64,000 nt of DNA from Melieria omissa (GCA_963971225.1 OZ020267.1:110626163-110690162); one strand, 5' to 3'; positions 11,172-22,801 are shown, counted from the stretch's first letter. Notes: generated from the sequence alone by a model not told the origin. Program-made: numbers and translations.

Positions 11172-12066
11172 CACAGTGATTCGTTCCATAGACAAAATTC
11201 AAAAAAATTAGTGGTCAAAGAATTTAACGATTTTGAAGTCATTTGAAAGAAAAAACTTCAACTAAGAAAACCCCAAAAAATCTGTGCAAAAAATTAATGA
11301 GTGTGTGTGCAAAAGCGGCTCAAAGTTGAAACTTTTTTCTCAAAAAAATTTAAACTCATATTTTCTGTTTTTTAGTCTATTGAGTAAAAAAAATTAAAAA
11401 AATACATGGTTACCAAGAAGTTGCTTAAACTTTCAATATAGAATAAGAAATGATGTGGCCATTTTCGCTTTTAATGTTTTCTCAAAATTTGCCAAGCTGA
11501 GGCTTTTACTTCACTTTTAATTCAAAATATTTTTCAAAATTAAAAATCTGAAAATTGGCAAAATTTAGAGGAAAATATCTAAAAAGTATGTGAAAGTATG
11601 TTCCTGGATTTTTTTTTATTTTAAGAAGCATTCTTCCTTTGTCGGTTAATGTAATTACATCCTCCGATGTTTTAAAATTTTTTTTATTTATGCCTAAAAG
11701 TATGCAATCAGAAGGAAAAATGATAAAATCTGCAAAAATGCAAAACATGCATCTATTATTATCGTTTTTATTGCAATACCAGAGGGTCCTAAGACAATTT
11801 CTGTTACTCTTTGAAATAATCAATGTTGGCGTTACCGATTAAATGTAAGATCTGAAAAATCTAGCCAAAACACTTGGTGCTATAGCTCTCCAAAAATGAA
11901 AATTGCAAATTTAAGTCGCAGGCATTGCCAAACTACAACAGTCTAAGAAAAACCACAAGGAGATTTCAATTCAGCAGACCATCGTTAGCTAGTATACCAA
12001 ATTTTATGAAGAACGGGCCACTCCTTCTAATTTTGTCCCGCGGTTGTATGGAGTCGAATCACTGTG
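11172..12066. mobile_element. Transib-like non-autonomous transposon with RSS-like ends
   Basis: An 895-bp insertion in the retrotransposon. Both ends begin CACAGTGATTCG, inverted. The left end is heptamer 11172-11178, 13-nt spacer, ACAAAATTC (11192-11200). The right end, read inward, is heptamer 12066-12060, 23-nt spacer, ACAAAATTA (12036-12028). The insertion is flanked by CATTG at 11167-11171 and 12067-12071. Removing it with one CATTG restores the host frame across LRLRESSQWAEKPYGHS. RSS-like heptamers and 5-bp duplications are traits of Transib, the RAG1-related superfamily. No transposase is visible inside; the open frame at 11506-11823 is unrecognised. Confidence 0.8.
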
Positions 12067-12088
12067 CATTGGGATGATTCCCTCAGTC

Positions 12089-12856
12089 TCAATGCGCCTG
12101 AAACGGCCGTCCGGCCGTTATAAAAGATTCAATCGGCAGCAGATGAAGAAGCATATTTAAAGCGTCAGAAGGGCAGGACCTCAAGGCCCCCGTAATCCCG
12201 AGACACGCCGCCCTCTGCACTGCAGTAAGTCTATTGACGTTGTGGATCTTCTCTAGCGCCGGCCACCACACCAGTGCTCCGTACGTGAAAATTGGTCGAA
12301 CTATCGGTGTATAGGTCCAACGAACCATCCTCGGTTGTAGGCCCCATTTTTTAACGAAGAGTCATCTGTACGAGTAGTACGCTACCAGTGCTTTCTTGGC
12401 CCTCTCACGTATATTATTTTTCCAGCTGAGTTTGGTGTCTAATATGACTCAAAGATATTTAGCTTCTGTGGATAGCCTGAGCTCGCTACCATTGGGATTT
12501 GGCAGTCGAAATGAGGGAACCTTGTACTTTCTAGTAAACAGTAGCAGCTCTGTTTTGGTAGGATTAATCCCTTAACTGCTCAGAGTCCTCAGAGCACCCT
12601 CCAAGATGCCACTTATTGTATCTAGGAAGGGCCCTGTCACCATAATGATGATTTCATCGGCGTACGAAACCACCTTGACCTTGGTTCAGTGCCATCAGTA
12701 TGAGGTTCAAAGTAATTAGACATAGCAATGTAGATATTATCCCTCCTTGGGGTGTCCCCGTCTTTGCCTAACGTGTGACACTCGAGTTGCCGAGTTCCGC
12801 CTGAATCTGTCTACCACTTAGCAGAGCCGAGATCCACGTTTGCATAGTTCCTGCAA
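12089..12856 (-). pseudogene. Reverse transcriptase fragment
   Basis: Reads in order TGTPQGGI, then the catalytic box as YADE instead of YADD, then TELLLFTRKYKVP, and the thumb/connection segment FTYGALVWWPALEKI. Internal stops and at least two frameshifts are present. Both the mutated catalytic box and the stops show that it is dead. Confidence 0.85.
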
Positions 12857-14738
12857 AATGTTCTCAATTTTTTTAAAACCACTATAACTTCTAATGTATA
12901 AGTAGTTAAAAATTATACCCGAAATTCTCTTCATAAGTCAGCATTTTCGAAAGATATTGAATGGGTAATTTCCCTGACAGGCAGACGAATGAAATTATTC
13001 GATCGATTCTCCTGTTGTGCACAACCACTAATACACCTCAAATGTGTGCAATATTAGAAACGCCAGCAATTATAATTTCCATTGCCAATAAATGCAGAAG
13101 TTTGCCATAAATTATGACAGCTGACAAATATTCACTGAACCCTCTCAAAGTCCTCACTTTTCCCGTCTACCATTCATTGCTAGCCGACAATTGTTCCTCT
13201 GTTATCATTTATGTGCGCATAAAATTTCAAGAATATGGCAACTTTAATGCATTTAGCGCCTCGCTCAATGCTTTCGTACTCAAGACAACTTCTCAATGTA
13301 TAACGGTATAAATACGAAAATTACATTATGGCGAGATGTGGCAGGCTGCGAGGATGCGAGGCCCAACGGCAAACAGTTGTGTCCGCTCAATTTCATGCTG
13401 CGCCGCATTCATAGTCGATCTTAAGTGCGTTCATCTGATCTGGGCGCACTTGAATGTGGGTTGGGAGGGAGAGAGGGTTAAGTTTATGAGTTTAGTTTGA
13501 AAGAGTGCGCGGGGCCGCAGACTTTGAGGTACATTTGAAGTGTGTTGTGATAGTTTAATAGACATTGTGAGTGCTCAGAGATCATACAATAAATATTTGT
13601 CAGTTCCGGTTGGCCGTTTTGTGGCGAAGCTTACAAAATTGAAGTAACAATATTTAAAAAATATTTTTAAATTAGTTTGAAATTTTGCTTTGCAAAATAA
13701 TAAAAGTTATAGGAGATTTTCTTTAAAAAAGCCATGAAAAAAAATATTCAAAGACCTCAATGCAGTAATTTAGACTTCTTTTGGCGTTCTGGTGTTAATG
13801 TTCACTACCCCTTGAAATACTGAAAATATTTCTTTGACTATGGCACTGTGCACTGTACACTTTCTGTCTGTCCAACAGTTTGTGCGTTTTATTTGTTTAT
13901 TTGTTAGTTGATTTGTCCGTCTGCGCTCGCTTATCGTTGCACAGCTGACAAAAGAAATTAGTAATGCCAACAAATGGCAAAAGTTGCAAACAGCAACAAT
14001 AGCTACAACAACATTCGCTACTGCTTAAACTATTACAATAAAAACAAAAACATTTGTATGCATTCACAATGCTCGGCCGCACGCAACTTGGTGTAGAAAT
14101 CAATTGCTCTGCAACAATGTGGCCCGTCCTTCCGCTGACTGGCCGTGCAAAACTTTGGTGACTTGCGTTTTGCTCTTTTGCCATTTTCTTGAATTTCCCG
14201 CCACATTTCTCTGCCAGCTAGCAGGCTTTGTTGCAATGTCGATGCTTTATTGCAGTTGCAAAGTTGCCATGCACTCAGCTAGTCAGACATAGGCACACAC
14301 ACTCACACACACTAACACGCACAGACCATATGTTATCAAAGTTGCCGAAAGAGCCTAAGAAACAATCAATGGGAATTTCATGCCTTTTGAACATTTCGTA
14401 TCTTTGTTTAGTGGAAATTCTTAAGCATACTTTTAGGGTTATGCAGTCGATTTAAGGCAGCAAATTTTAAACATTTAATGTTGCATTGAAAATTGGTCAA
14501 ATATTGATTGTATCTGTTTGTGATTCTATTTGCCATGCCAGACGGAAGATTAGGAGAAGTTTTAAAAATAATTTGGATGAAGTTGGGTTGAGTTCAGAAG
14601 GATGTGTGCGACAAAGACCTCTTTGGTCCTGTTTCATCTCTTCTCTCAGCCTTACATCATTATTAGCTCTGTAAAAAGTGTATCCCTTAGTCCCTTTCCT
14701 CAATGAAACGGTTGAACTGAACAATTGAATTAAAAATA
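12857..14738. other. No gene seen
   Basis: Unique sequence with many short open frames on both strands (for example 13897-14184) but no domain, splice structure or low-divergence repeat. A CA tract lies at 14293-14325. Confidence 0.5.
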
Positions 14739-14740
14739 TA

Positions 14741-15261
14741 CGTGGGTGGTCCGATAAGTACTTAGCCTACAAAAGAAAAACGAAAATTTTGGAAATGTGG
14801 CGATTTATTTCTCAACGTAGTCTCCTTTCAACTCGATACACTTGACCCAGCGATGCTCCAACTTCTTTAACCCGTCTGAAAAATACGTTTTCTGAAGGCC
14901 TCCGTGGCGGCGATAACCTCCCCATTCGACTCAAATTTCTGCCCGGCGAGTGACTTTTTCAAGTTTGGAAACAAAACGAAGTCACACGGGGCCAAATCTG
15001 GAGAATACGGTGGATGGGGCAGCTGTTCGTAGCCTAATGCGACCAATTTGGCGATTCACCGACCGATATTGCTCTTTTTCCATTTTTCTAAAATCCGCGG
15101 ACACGTTCGTTTCCACATGCGGTCAAAACAAAACTGCAAATCCAATATGGCTGAAATTTTGACAGTAGCCGTCTACGAGGATGTACTACACGATAGTAAA
15201 TATCTCTTACGATAGTGGCACCATCGAGCGGTGGGGCTAAGTACTTATCGGACTGCCCACG
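14741..15261 (-). mobile_element. Internally deleted mariner-like element
   Basis: Inverted ends, GTCCGATAAGTACTTAGCC at the left and its near-complement GGCTAAGTACTTATCGGAC at the right, sit inside a CGTGGG...CCCACG border. The element is flanked by TA (14739-14740 and 15262-15263). On the - strand it retains the end of a mariner transposase, with LPHPPYSPDLAPCDFVLFP, the region around the third catalytic Asp. Most of the transposase is missing, so this is a 521-bp non-autonomous copy. Confidence 0.9.
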
Positions 15262-15485
15262 TATCAATCAGCTAATCAATCGCTTTTTTAATATAGAAAA
15301 ATTTCCAATAACCTCTCCAATCCTTTCTACAAGATCGTTCAAATAGTTAATTATAGAGGCACCCATTGGTATAGAACTTCCAACACAACCGCCTTCAATG
15401 GCTCCATGTACATATTTCATATATATATTTATTTGTATTGAAATCCATAACAACAAACACTCAAACACTAACCAAATTATCACAA

Positions 15486-16773
15486 CTAGCGCGTTTTTTG
15501 CATGTCCCGACTGTCGACGACCAGCGAGCGGAGATCGACTTTCGGCGACGGCAGCGTGTAGTACGCACTGTCGATGCCCAGCGATCCGAGTTTCGCATCG
15601 AGCCACTGGCGCAAATATCTGACATTGGCATAGGCGGCCGGCACATTTTCCTCGCCGCAGCGTAGGCCCCACGACACAATGCCCAGCTGCTGGTAGTGCT
15701 GCGGATTCGTCTCTGTGGGACACACCAGCGGCGAGCCGCCATCGCCCTGGCATGTGTCCTTGTCCTTTTCGCCGCCCGCGCACATTAAACTCTCGTGCAG
15801 CTCAAAGTGCGCACCCAGCACAGTGTCGCGCAACAGCCGCTGGCACACGCGATTCGTCACTATGGGCACATCGACGCGCTTCAGCGTGTGCCGGTAGCGT
15901 CCTTTTCTGCCATAGCGATCCTTGCCCCAGCCAGTGGCAAAGCAGCGCGTATAGTCAAAGCTGCGCTCGTTCGCTTGCGGCAGACACACGGGCGCCACAT
16001 TGGGCTGCGTGAAATCGAGCGGACTGTCCAACAGCAGCAGCGCAATGTCGTTGTGCCCATTTGCGGCATTGAAGCGCTCATGTTGTATGATCTGGCTGAC
16101 GCGTCGCTCCTGATGCGGCCATGCCTCGTCCGTTGACTGCAGATCCCAGTCGCCGGCGCGCACAATCAGCTGCTGCTCGAGGTCCGGCTGGTTCACACTG
16201 TGCGCTGCAGTCAGAACAATGTTCGGTGCAATTATTGAGCCGCCTCCAATCAAGTGATACGTGTCGTTCTTGATGAGCAGTGCCACCATCCATGGAAACT
16301 CGCCGAATTGCGATTCAATGTTCTCCAGTTCGGATATAATGTAAAGAACGCCATTCTCATTGCGCTGACCGCAATGATTACGTTGATCGGCGGACTTAGT
16401 GCCGATTCTGGTCAGCGGAGCAGGTTTTTGCTGAAAATAGTTGTTGTACAATGTTCAGGTGTAGATGGAACGTGTGGCAGTACTGTACCTGTTTGTCTAT
16501 GGAACAGCATTGCTGAAAGAGCGGACACTCGATATCGTCGCCAATGCGAAATGTTATTATGTCCTCGCCATCCTTGTTCACATCACCGTCGACACACAGA
16601 TGACGCGGCACACACTCACGTCCAACGCCGCATAGCTGGTTAGGTTGCGAGAACATTGTCGGATTGTCCGTAGCAAAAACTTTAGTCAGTAGAATGGACA
16701 TGTTCGCAGACAACTGAGCGTGGGCCATGTGAAGCGCGAGAAGCGACACAATGTAGAAAAGTGGGGGCGACAT
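15486..16773 (-). CDS. CLIP-domain serine protease homologue (non-catalytic, PPAF2-like)
   Basis: A secreted immune-type protein. Two exons, 16489-16773 and 15486-16430, flank a 58-nt intron (GTACAG...TTTCAG, phase 0), giving 409 aa. Residues 1-20 are a signal peptide. A CLIP domain follows with six cysteines at 48, 54, 60, 83, 89 and 90 (CGVGRECVPRHLC...QCC). The trypsin-like domain starts near FGEFPWMVALL, with His172 in LTAAHS and Asp223 in HNDIALL. The active-site box reads GDGGSP, so position 326 is Gly instead of Ser: a protease homologue. In insects such CLIPA proteins act as cofactors for prophenoloxidase activation or in clotting; that role is inferred from the family. The start codon is supported by the signal peptide. 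Confidence 0.93.
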
Positions 16774-16849
16774 TGTGCGAAAAGCAGCAATAGATTCTAA
16801 AATATATAAAATGCGAGATTTAAATTAGCTGATAGATTACTATTGATTA

Positions 16850-17640
16850 GAGTTTGTTTGATGATAACTTGGAAATTGAGATTAGCTCATATAAGGAAAT
16901 TATTATTGACTTCATGTTAGGAGAGAGACGATTATGTGCGGTGATATATTTAAAATTAAGATTAGTTAGCTCACAAAAGGAAATTGGTGTTAAATATTCA
17001 CAAGGCGAGAAAAGATTTTGCTCGGTAATAAGTTTGAAATTTGGATCAACTCGTATAAGAACATTTTTATTGACTACTTTCAAACTTGACTAACTTTTTA
17101 CTATTTACAAGGTGAGAGAAGATTTTCTTTGGTGATAAGTTGAAAATTTAGATTAGCTCATACAAGGAAATATTTTTTTACTATTTACAAACAAAGAGAA
17201 AATTTTGCTGTTGATATGCTTAAAATTTAGAATAGCTCATGCAAGGAGATTTTTGCAAACTATTCATAAGGTGAGAGAAGATTTTGTTCGGTGATAACTT
17301 TGAAATTGTGATCAACTCGTAAAAAAGATTTTTATTGACTTATACTTGCAAAACGAGAGAAGATTTTGTGTGGTGATATGTTGAAAATTTAGATCAGCTC
17401 ATACAAGGACATTTTTTTACTATTTACAAGGTGCGAGACGAGATTTTATTTGGTGATAAGTTGGAAATTTAGATAATAATCTTCTTGATTTCTAGATTTT
17501 TGTTAAATATTCACAAGGGGAGAAACGATTTTGTTCGGTAATAACTTAAAAGTTTAGATCAGTTCGTATAAGAAGGTTTTCATTAACTACTTCCAAGGCG
17601 ACAGAAGATTTTGTTTGCTCACATTTTGTAAAATTATCAC
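16850..17640. repeat. About 83-bp diverged tandem repeat
   Basis: Nine to ten copies of a unit including GAGAGAAGATTTTGTTCGGT, GATAAGTTGAAATTTAGAT and CAGCTCATACAAGG. Copies of the AGATTTTG core lie about 80-85 bp apart (near 16925, 17007, 17116, 17195, 17277, 17358, 17438, 17523 and 17605). It lies just upstream of the SPH gene start, so it may flank its promoter. Confidence 0.9.
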
Positions 17641-17952
17641 TCAACTTAAACTTGTCAGGTAATATTGTAGTTCAAACTGAGAGCGGGACTTAACTGAGTA
17701 TTAAATTAATTTTGTGCAGGAAAAAAGGATAAATTTTTAATTACTCTTAGTGAAGGTTTTCAAAAATAAATGAATGAAGCCTTTAAAAAAATTTGACAAC
17801 CGTGATGGTTAACATGAAAAATCTCAACTGTTGTCTTGTCTGTTGGAAATATCTCAGCCCTGAAAGTTCTCTTCATGTTTAGTTTATAAAAAAATCGTAC
17901 TATACTACTAAAAAAAACTATGCCTCAAAAATTTTTATTAAAACTTATATAA

Positions 17953-18222
17953 TCGCACAAGTCGCTCTTGGCAGACAATGGCAAAACCTCCAAGTGTGAA
18001 CGAAATACTGCCAATCGCCGTTCGGATTCGGCGTTAAACTGTAGGTCCCCTGCCCTCCCTTTCCCCATCCGTTGGAAATGTGTGTTGTATCACATGTTGA
18101 AAAAACAAAAACAGTGTTGCATACGCATTTCAAACGGGTAGAATCTGTGGTATCACAACGGGTCCGTTAAGAGGCCTAAATGTGTCTCATACAGAGGCAG
18201 CCACCGCAACCTAACCTAACCT
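17953..18222 (+). mobile_element. SINE copy, 5' truncated
   Basis: About 270 bp matching, in opposite orientation, the body and tail of the SINE at 22405-22801. It runs from CGCACAAGTCGCTCTTGG to GAGGCAGCCACCGCAACC and ends in CCTAACCTAACCT. The tRNA-like head is absent, as expected for 5' truncation. Confidence 0.85.
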
Positions 18223-19130
18223 ATATATCAATTTTGATATTAAAATTGTTAAAAATCCAACTTATGGAAATAGAAAAATTTACAATAATCTTGTATACAA
18301 TCTTATAACTAAAGTAATATGTCGGTATATTTAAGATCCTACGGTAAGCAATACGAGTTTTTGTCCCACGCGTTTCCAAGTAGTCATAGTTCCAAGCACA
18401 TTCGATGTAATTTGGTCCCGTAAATCCACATTTAGGCCCTGTAAATCGACCCATACAGAACCCCATGTTGAAAGACATGTCATCTCATGTTCACATACCA
18501 TCTGGTATATGAGGAAGTTGTAAGTAACTAGGCTTCTAACTACAATCATTGTATTGTGGGGACCCTGAGGCCGAATTTTTAGGCCGCAAACCCAATCTTT
18601 CACTCCTGCGTTCAGTCAGTACGGTCACATCCAACCAAATTGATTGGGTTATCTCATTAAGATGCACCATTGACCGACAATTAGTACCAATGGATAAAAC
18701 TTCAAATCGACCACTTGTCATATAGTAACGATGATTTCCATAGTTTTGGGGTTTGAAATCCTTTTGCTATGGACAAAGTACAAATACTCTGCACAGCCTG
18801 AGTGGCTCGCGATTTGAATCAGTTAGATCACTTCTAATAACTTTCAATTGCTGCCGAATCTGGCGCATCTTTTTAGTTATGTCTACGATCTACTTATGGC
18901 ACTGATATGCCGAGCAGCGCCTATCTTCGGTCCTTGACACCTTATTATCTACTCAAATTTTTGCAGAAAGCACATTTACTGAAAATAGATTTGAACTCAA
19001 AATCTGAAAGGCGTTTATGAAGTGTAAACATTTTCGTTCTTTTTGACAGTTTACTGTCGTAAAGGTGGGAAAATTGTTGGAAATTGTCGCGGAGTGCAGG
19101 AAGACTCAGGAAGAAAGGGGGTAAATGGGA
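18223..19130. other. No gene seen
   Basis: Unique AT-rich sequence. The - strand open frames at 18221-18721 show no domain. Confidence 0.5.
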
Positions 19131-19134
19131 AGTT

Positions 19135-19470
19135 TTTATATTTTAGTTTACTGTGTTTTATGAAATGTAATAATTTTCATTCTAATTAAAAACATCAACT
19201 AGTTTCTGTGTTTGAGTATTTACTGTGTGTTTGAGTATTTAAGTGTAGAAATCTTTATTTCATGAAGTGTACAAATTTTCATTCTACTCAAAGACATCGA
19301 CTAGTTTCTGTGTTTTAGTGTTTACTTTGTTTTGTAAAGTATAAAAATCTTTATTCATGTGAAGGACAACAATCAGTTTCTATGTTTGAGTGTTTACTGT
19401 ATTCTATAAAGTGTAAAAATCTGTAATCTATTCAAGGTCATAGATCAATATTTATGTTTTATGAACTGTA
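19135..19470. repeat. Short diverged tandem repeat, about 90-120 bp
   Basis: Three to four copies of a block combining ACTAGTTTCTGTGTTTGAG, TGTTTACTGTGTTTTATGAA and GTGTAAAAATCTTTATTC, with irregular spacing. Confidence 0.7.
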
Positions 19471-20708
19471 ATCAGTTTTAATAATTAAATGATTGATTAA
19501 TTGATGACAGTTGAAAAATGCAACTTAATGCGAAACAAATTTTGATTATTTGTTTGACATTTTTTGTTTTCTAATCCCAAGTAACAGCACACAAGCGGCT
19601 TGCCGGCTTCGTCTGTAAGTCGCGTAAAACTTGATTGCTTAGAACAGAGCAGATAACAATCAAAACACGTTTTCGCCTGGCAAACTGGCTTTGCTTTTCA
19701 ATTGTATTCAACTTGGTTACATGGAGATTCTATGATTCTGTGCATAATGTGATTGGAATTTAATAATAATTATATACCAAAGAGTGTATTATTGAATTGT
19801 ATGAAAGCTTTCCATAACACAAAAAAGTGTGAGTCATCTAAAAACTTGGGATTCTTGAAAATCTCAACACCACAATGGGCCGCAGTCTTATGGCCAGTTC
19901 TGATACAATGTTCGATACTAAATCAAAATTCGTTTAGCATTTTATATATGCCAGACGTCACAGTTGATCAACCAGTAACACACAGTGCGTCACACCAACA
20001 ATGTTATCAAGCGGCACATAGTCGACTGATGAGGTTCGATGTTGTGTTGTGTTGTGTCGATGCTGCTGTTGTTATCGTCACTTGTCGGTGTTATGTTTTT
20101 ATTTTATTATAATTTTTTTTGGTTTATTTTGTTAGTTGTTGCTGTTTTATATGAAAGCAATACAGTCTGGTTTTGTGATTCATGTATATAGACGTCAATA
20201 ACGCACAGCAACTTACATACACCACAAGCAAGTACAACACTCTACTGGCATATAGAAACCGATTGGTGTATATAAAAAATTATTTGTTGAGCAATTAAAA
20301 TACACGTTTCTCAAAACTCACTGCCCACTTACAATCAGCCGCTCACAACGTTCAACAAGAGACTGAATGCCGGCAATTCAGCACAGATCACTGAAAATCC
20401 CGACAGCGTTGATCCGACAGCCGTTAGATAATGTGTGAGTATATGCGATTCTATATTTTTGTTCCATGCCAATTGGGTTTGCAAAAGTGTTTGGCTTTTC
20501 ATGATTAAGTTTTTGTTTTTAAATTTAATGCTTTAGAATGCTTGAATTCTAAACTCACTCACTCACTGCTTGATTTATTTTAATTTTTTGTTGTGCTGAA
20601 TTTTGTATTTGCAAAAAATATTTGCACTAAAATGTTTAATATGAAATTTCTACTATGTTGAATATTTCAATACGAAGCTCCTCAAGTTGTCGCAAAAGTG
20701 TTCACACA
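19471..20708. other. Intergenic; possible promoter and first exon near 20271-20432
   Basis: Mostly featureless, with an unrecognised open frame at 19753-20112. A TATAAAAA box at 20271-20278 is followed by a less AT-rich stretch. There, ATGCCGGCAATTCAGCACAG (from about 20367) opens a 22-codon frame ending at a strong donor (GT|GTGAGTAT, near 20432). No partner exon in a matching phase was found. Confidence 0.3.
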
Positions 20709-20936
20709 TACAGCCTGTTCAGTAGAAGCGTGATCGACCAAATTTTCATTTAGATTAACGTTATCAAAAAAATTTGAATGCACATAAATAGCCTCGTCAT
20801 TTTTGTAATACGCACTGCAAAAATAGTCAGTTTCGTGAAACAATTACAAAGTACAGGGTGTTTTAAAAAGATGAGCTCCGCGTGAGAGAAGCGACTTGAA
20901 GCCGTTTTCCTTTGTCTAGACCCTAGAGGGCCGTAA

Positions 20937-21730
20937 ATGTTGCGTTTAGCTAAAGAAAAATATATAAAGAAGTCGACGTCATTCATAACGAGGTGGACGA
21001 ATCGGTATATGGAAGCAAAACAGGTCGACAATTTGGCTGGGCGGGGCCTTGAAAAAAAGACCTCCCCAAAACAGGATAAGAAAATCATTGATTTGTTTGC
21101 GACGAAGCCGGACTTATCGTTGCGTAAAGCTAAAGCAGTTTTAGAGAAAAATTGTGTTCAAATATCACAAGAGACGATTCGAGGACGTTTAACATCTAAC
21201 GACGTTAATTACCGGAGCTTGAAAAAACTGTTGCTCTCATCATCCCACGTTGAAAAACGACTTGAATGGTCTTATGCCAATTCAGATCGAAATTGGAATA
21301 ATGTAATATTCACGGATGAATCCTAATTTTGGGCAAATAGTAGCATAAATTGATCTTGGCGTACCGCTAAAAACCGATAGCATCAAGGAACTGTTAAAGA
21401 CCCAGTAAAGGTCCATGTTTGGGGCTGTTTCTCAGAAAGGAAGGATTTGGGCGCCTTTTCGTTGTTACCACCAACTTGAACGCGGTTTTGATAAACAAAA
21501 TTTCTGAAAAAGCTTTATTCCCTTCAGCTGCGAAGATGTTCGGCAGGAGAAGACTTTCTTGGATTTCACAAGAAGACAACGACCTCAAACATCGCAGCCG
21601 AATGTATGCTGAGTGGAAACAGCAAAATGGGGTAAAGGTGTTAGATTGGCTCTTACAGTCGCCTGATGCAAAACCGATAGAAAATGTCTGGGCAATAGTA
21701 AAGCAGAAACTCAAAGGAAAAACTATATGA
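20937..21730 (+). pseudogene. Tc1-family DDE transposase, broken
   Basis: Two open pieces in different frames. The first (20937-21326) has the paired helix-turn-helix region followed by VIFTDES, the first catalytic Asp, then a stop. The second (21419-21730) has QEDNDLKHRSRM (second Asp) and PDAKPIENVWAIVKQKL (catalytic Glu), as in DD34E Tc1 enzymes. Stops and frameshifts lie between them. Inactive. Confidence 0.88.
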
Positions 21731-21890
21731 ACAGCAAATCAGTTATCGAGACAAATTTGGCTGATTTGGAGTCGATTGCCTCGGCAACTTGCTCATAACT
21801 TAGCGCAAAGTATGGGTCGGAGTTGTGAGGACAGAATAGCCAATGGCGGCGACTATACCTGTTATTAAAAATATTGCGTACAATAAATAT

Positions 21891-22311
21891 TGTAACGATA
21901 AGACAGTCTGTCGCTGTGCAAAGCAACCCTGTCGCTACGCGCCGTGCCATAATTCAACCTGGCAATGATGACCGCGATAATGGAAACTTTTAGTCCAACC
22001 TGGCAATGATGGTCGCGATCATCACGGAAACCTTTAGTCCACTCTGGAATATGCGAGAACGATCTGCGCGATGGCCACACAGGTATAAAAGGCAGCCGGC
22101 GGCAGCGAGTCAGTCTGATTTTGACTAGTGAAGGTGCCACACGGAGCAATTAAGCAAATAATTATGTGTAGAGACAGTGAAGTGTAAATCGGTGAAATAA
22201 AGTGATTGTTGGTTTTCATTGACTGCGTTTGAGAAGCTAAGGGTGTTTTGTTTATTTCAAATTACGCAATCCAGAGATACGTACTAGCCCACTAGAACTA
22301 GCATTCGTAAA
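21891..22311 (+). mobile_element. Solo LTR
   Basis: 421 bp starting TGTAACGATAAGACAG and ending CATTCGTAAA, flanked by AATAT at 21886-21890 and 22312-22316. It has a TATA box (GGTATAAAAGGCAG, near 22082) and a polyadenylation signal (GAAATAAAG, near 22195). A relative lies at 54284-54689 in the opposite orientation. No internal retroelement sequence is present, so it arose by LTR-LTR recombination. Confidence 0.8.
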
Positions 22312-22404
22312 AATATTATAAACGCATAAAATGCAGTTTGTTTGAAACGAATCGGACAAATAGTTTCCAAGCTACGTCGATCACGCTTCTACTGGGCAGA
22401 CTGT

Positions 22405-22801
22405 TAGGTTAGGTTGCGGTGGCTGCCTCTATGAGAGACACACTCGGAGGCCTGAAAGGCCCATTGTGATACCACATATTTCACCCATTTTTGAACTGTG
22501 TATGCAACACTGTTTTGCCAACATATGTTACAGCACACATTTCAAGCGGATGGGGAAAGGGGTGGACTGGACCTACAGTTTAACGCCGGATCCGAATGGC
22601 GATTGGCAGTTTTTCGTTCACACTTGGACGTTTTGCCATTGCCTTCCAAGAGCGCACTTGTGCGATTCTTGTAATTCTCATTCCCTTCATGTGGATAGCG
22701 ATAGAAGTAGATGAGTTGTTCACCAGCCCGAGCCAGGAATCGAACCTGGAGCCTTTGGTATGAGAAGCCAGCGCGCTACCCGCTTGACTATCGAGGCCGG
22801 C
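22405..22801 (-). mobile_element. Full-length tRNA-derived SINE with CCTAA-type tail
   Basis: 397 bp, flanked by the 14-bp direct repeat ACTGGGCAGACTGT (22391-22404 and 22802-22815). On the - strand the head is tRNA-like: 7-bp acceptor stem GCCGGCC pairing with GGCTGGT, A-box-like TAGTCAAGCGGGTAGCGCGC, and a perfect T arm CCAGG-TTCGATT-CCTGG holding the B box GGTTCGATTCC. The body is unrelated to tRNA, and the 3' end is a hairpin plus CCTAAC. The anticodon stem is imperfect, so this is not a working tRNA gene. Confidence 0.88.

Larger units (their letters stand above)
9830..12856 (-). mobile_element. Degenerate non-LTR retrotransposon with RNase H (I/LOA/Jockey-like)
   Basis: On the - strand the order is reverse transcriptase C-terminal half (12856-12089), RNase H (from about 11166), a further RNase H piece (10590-10250) and a 3' region ending at 9830 in a run of CCTA repeats preceded by a GC-rich hairpin. 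The element is 5' truncated, contains stops and frameshifts, and carries two insertions (11172-12066 and about 10591-10822). RNase H plus a short-repeat tail rather than poly(A) fits the I/LOA side of non-LTR elements; the exact clade cannot be set by eye. Confidence 0.85.

Noticed and set aside
11506..11842. Coding gene inside the Transib-like insertion
   Set aside because: Overlapping open frames on opposite strands in AT-rich DNA, with no resemblance to a Transib transposase.
15398..16643. + strand open frames across the serine protease homologue
   Set aside because: They are shadows of the well-supported - strand exons, where motifs, splice sites and signal peptide agree.
18205..18222. 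Interstitial telomere repeat (CCTAA)n
   Set aside because: Only about two and a half units, and always attached to the SINE 3' end, so it is a SINE tail.
22709..22801. Genuine tRNA gene on the - strand
   Set aside because: A and B boxes and acceptor stem are present, but the anticodon stem mismatches and the sequence continues into a SINE body flanked by a 14-bp duplication.
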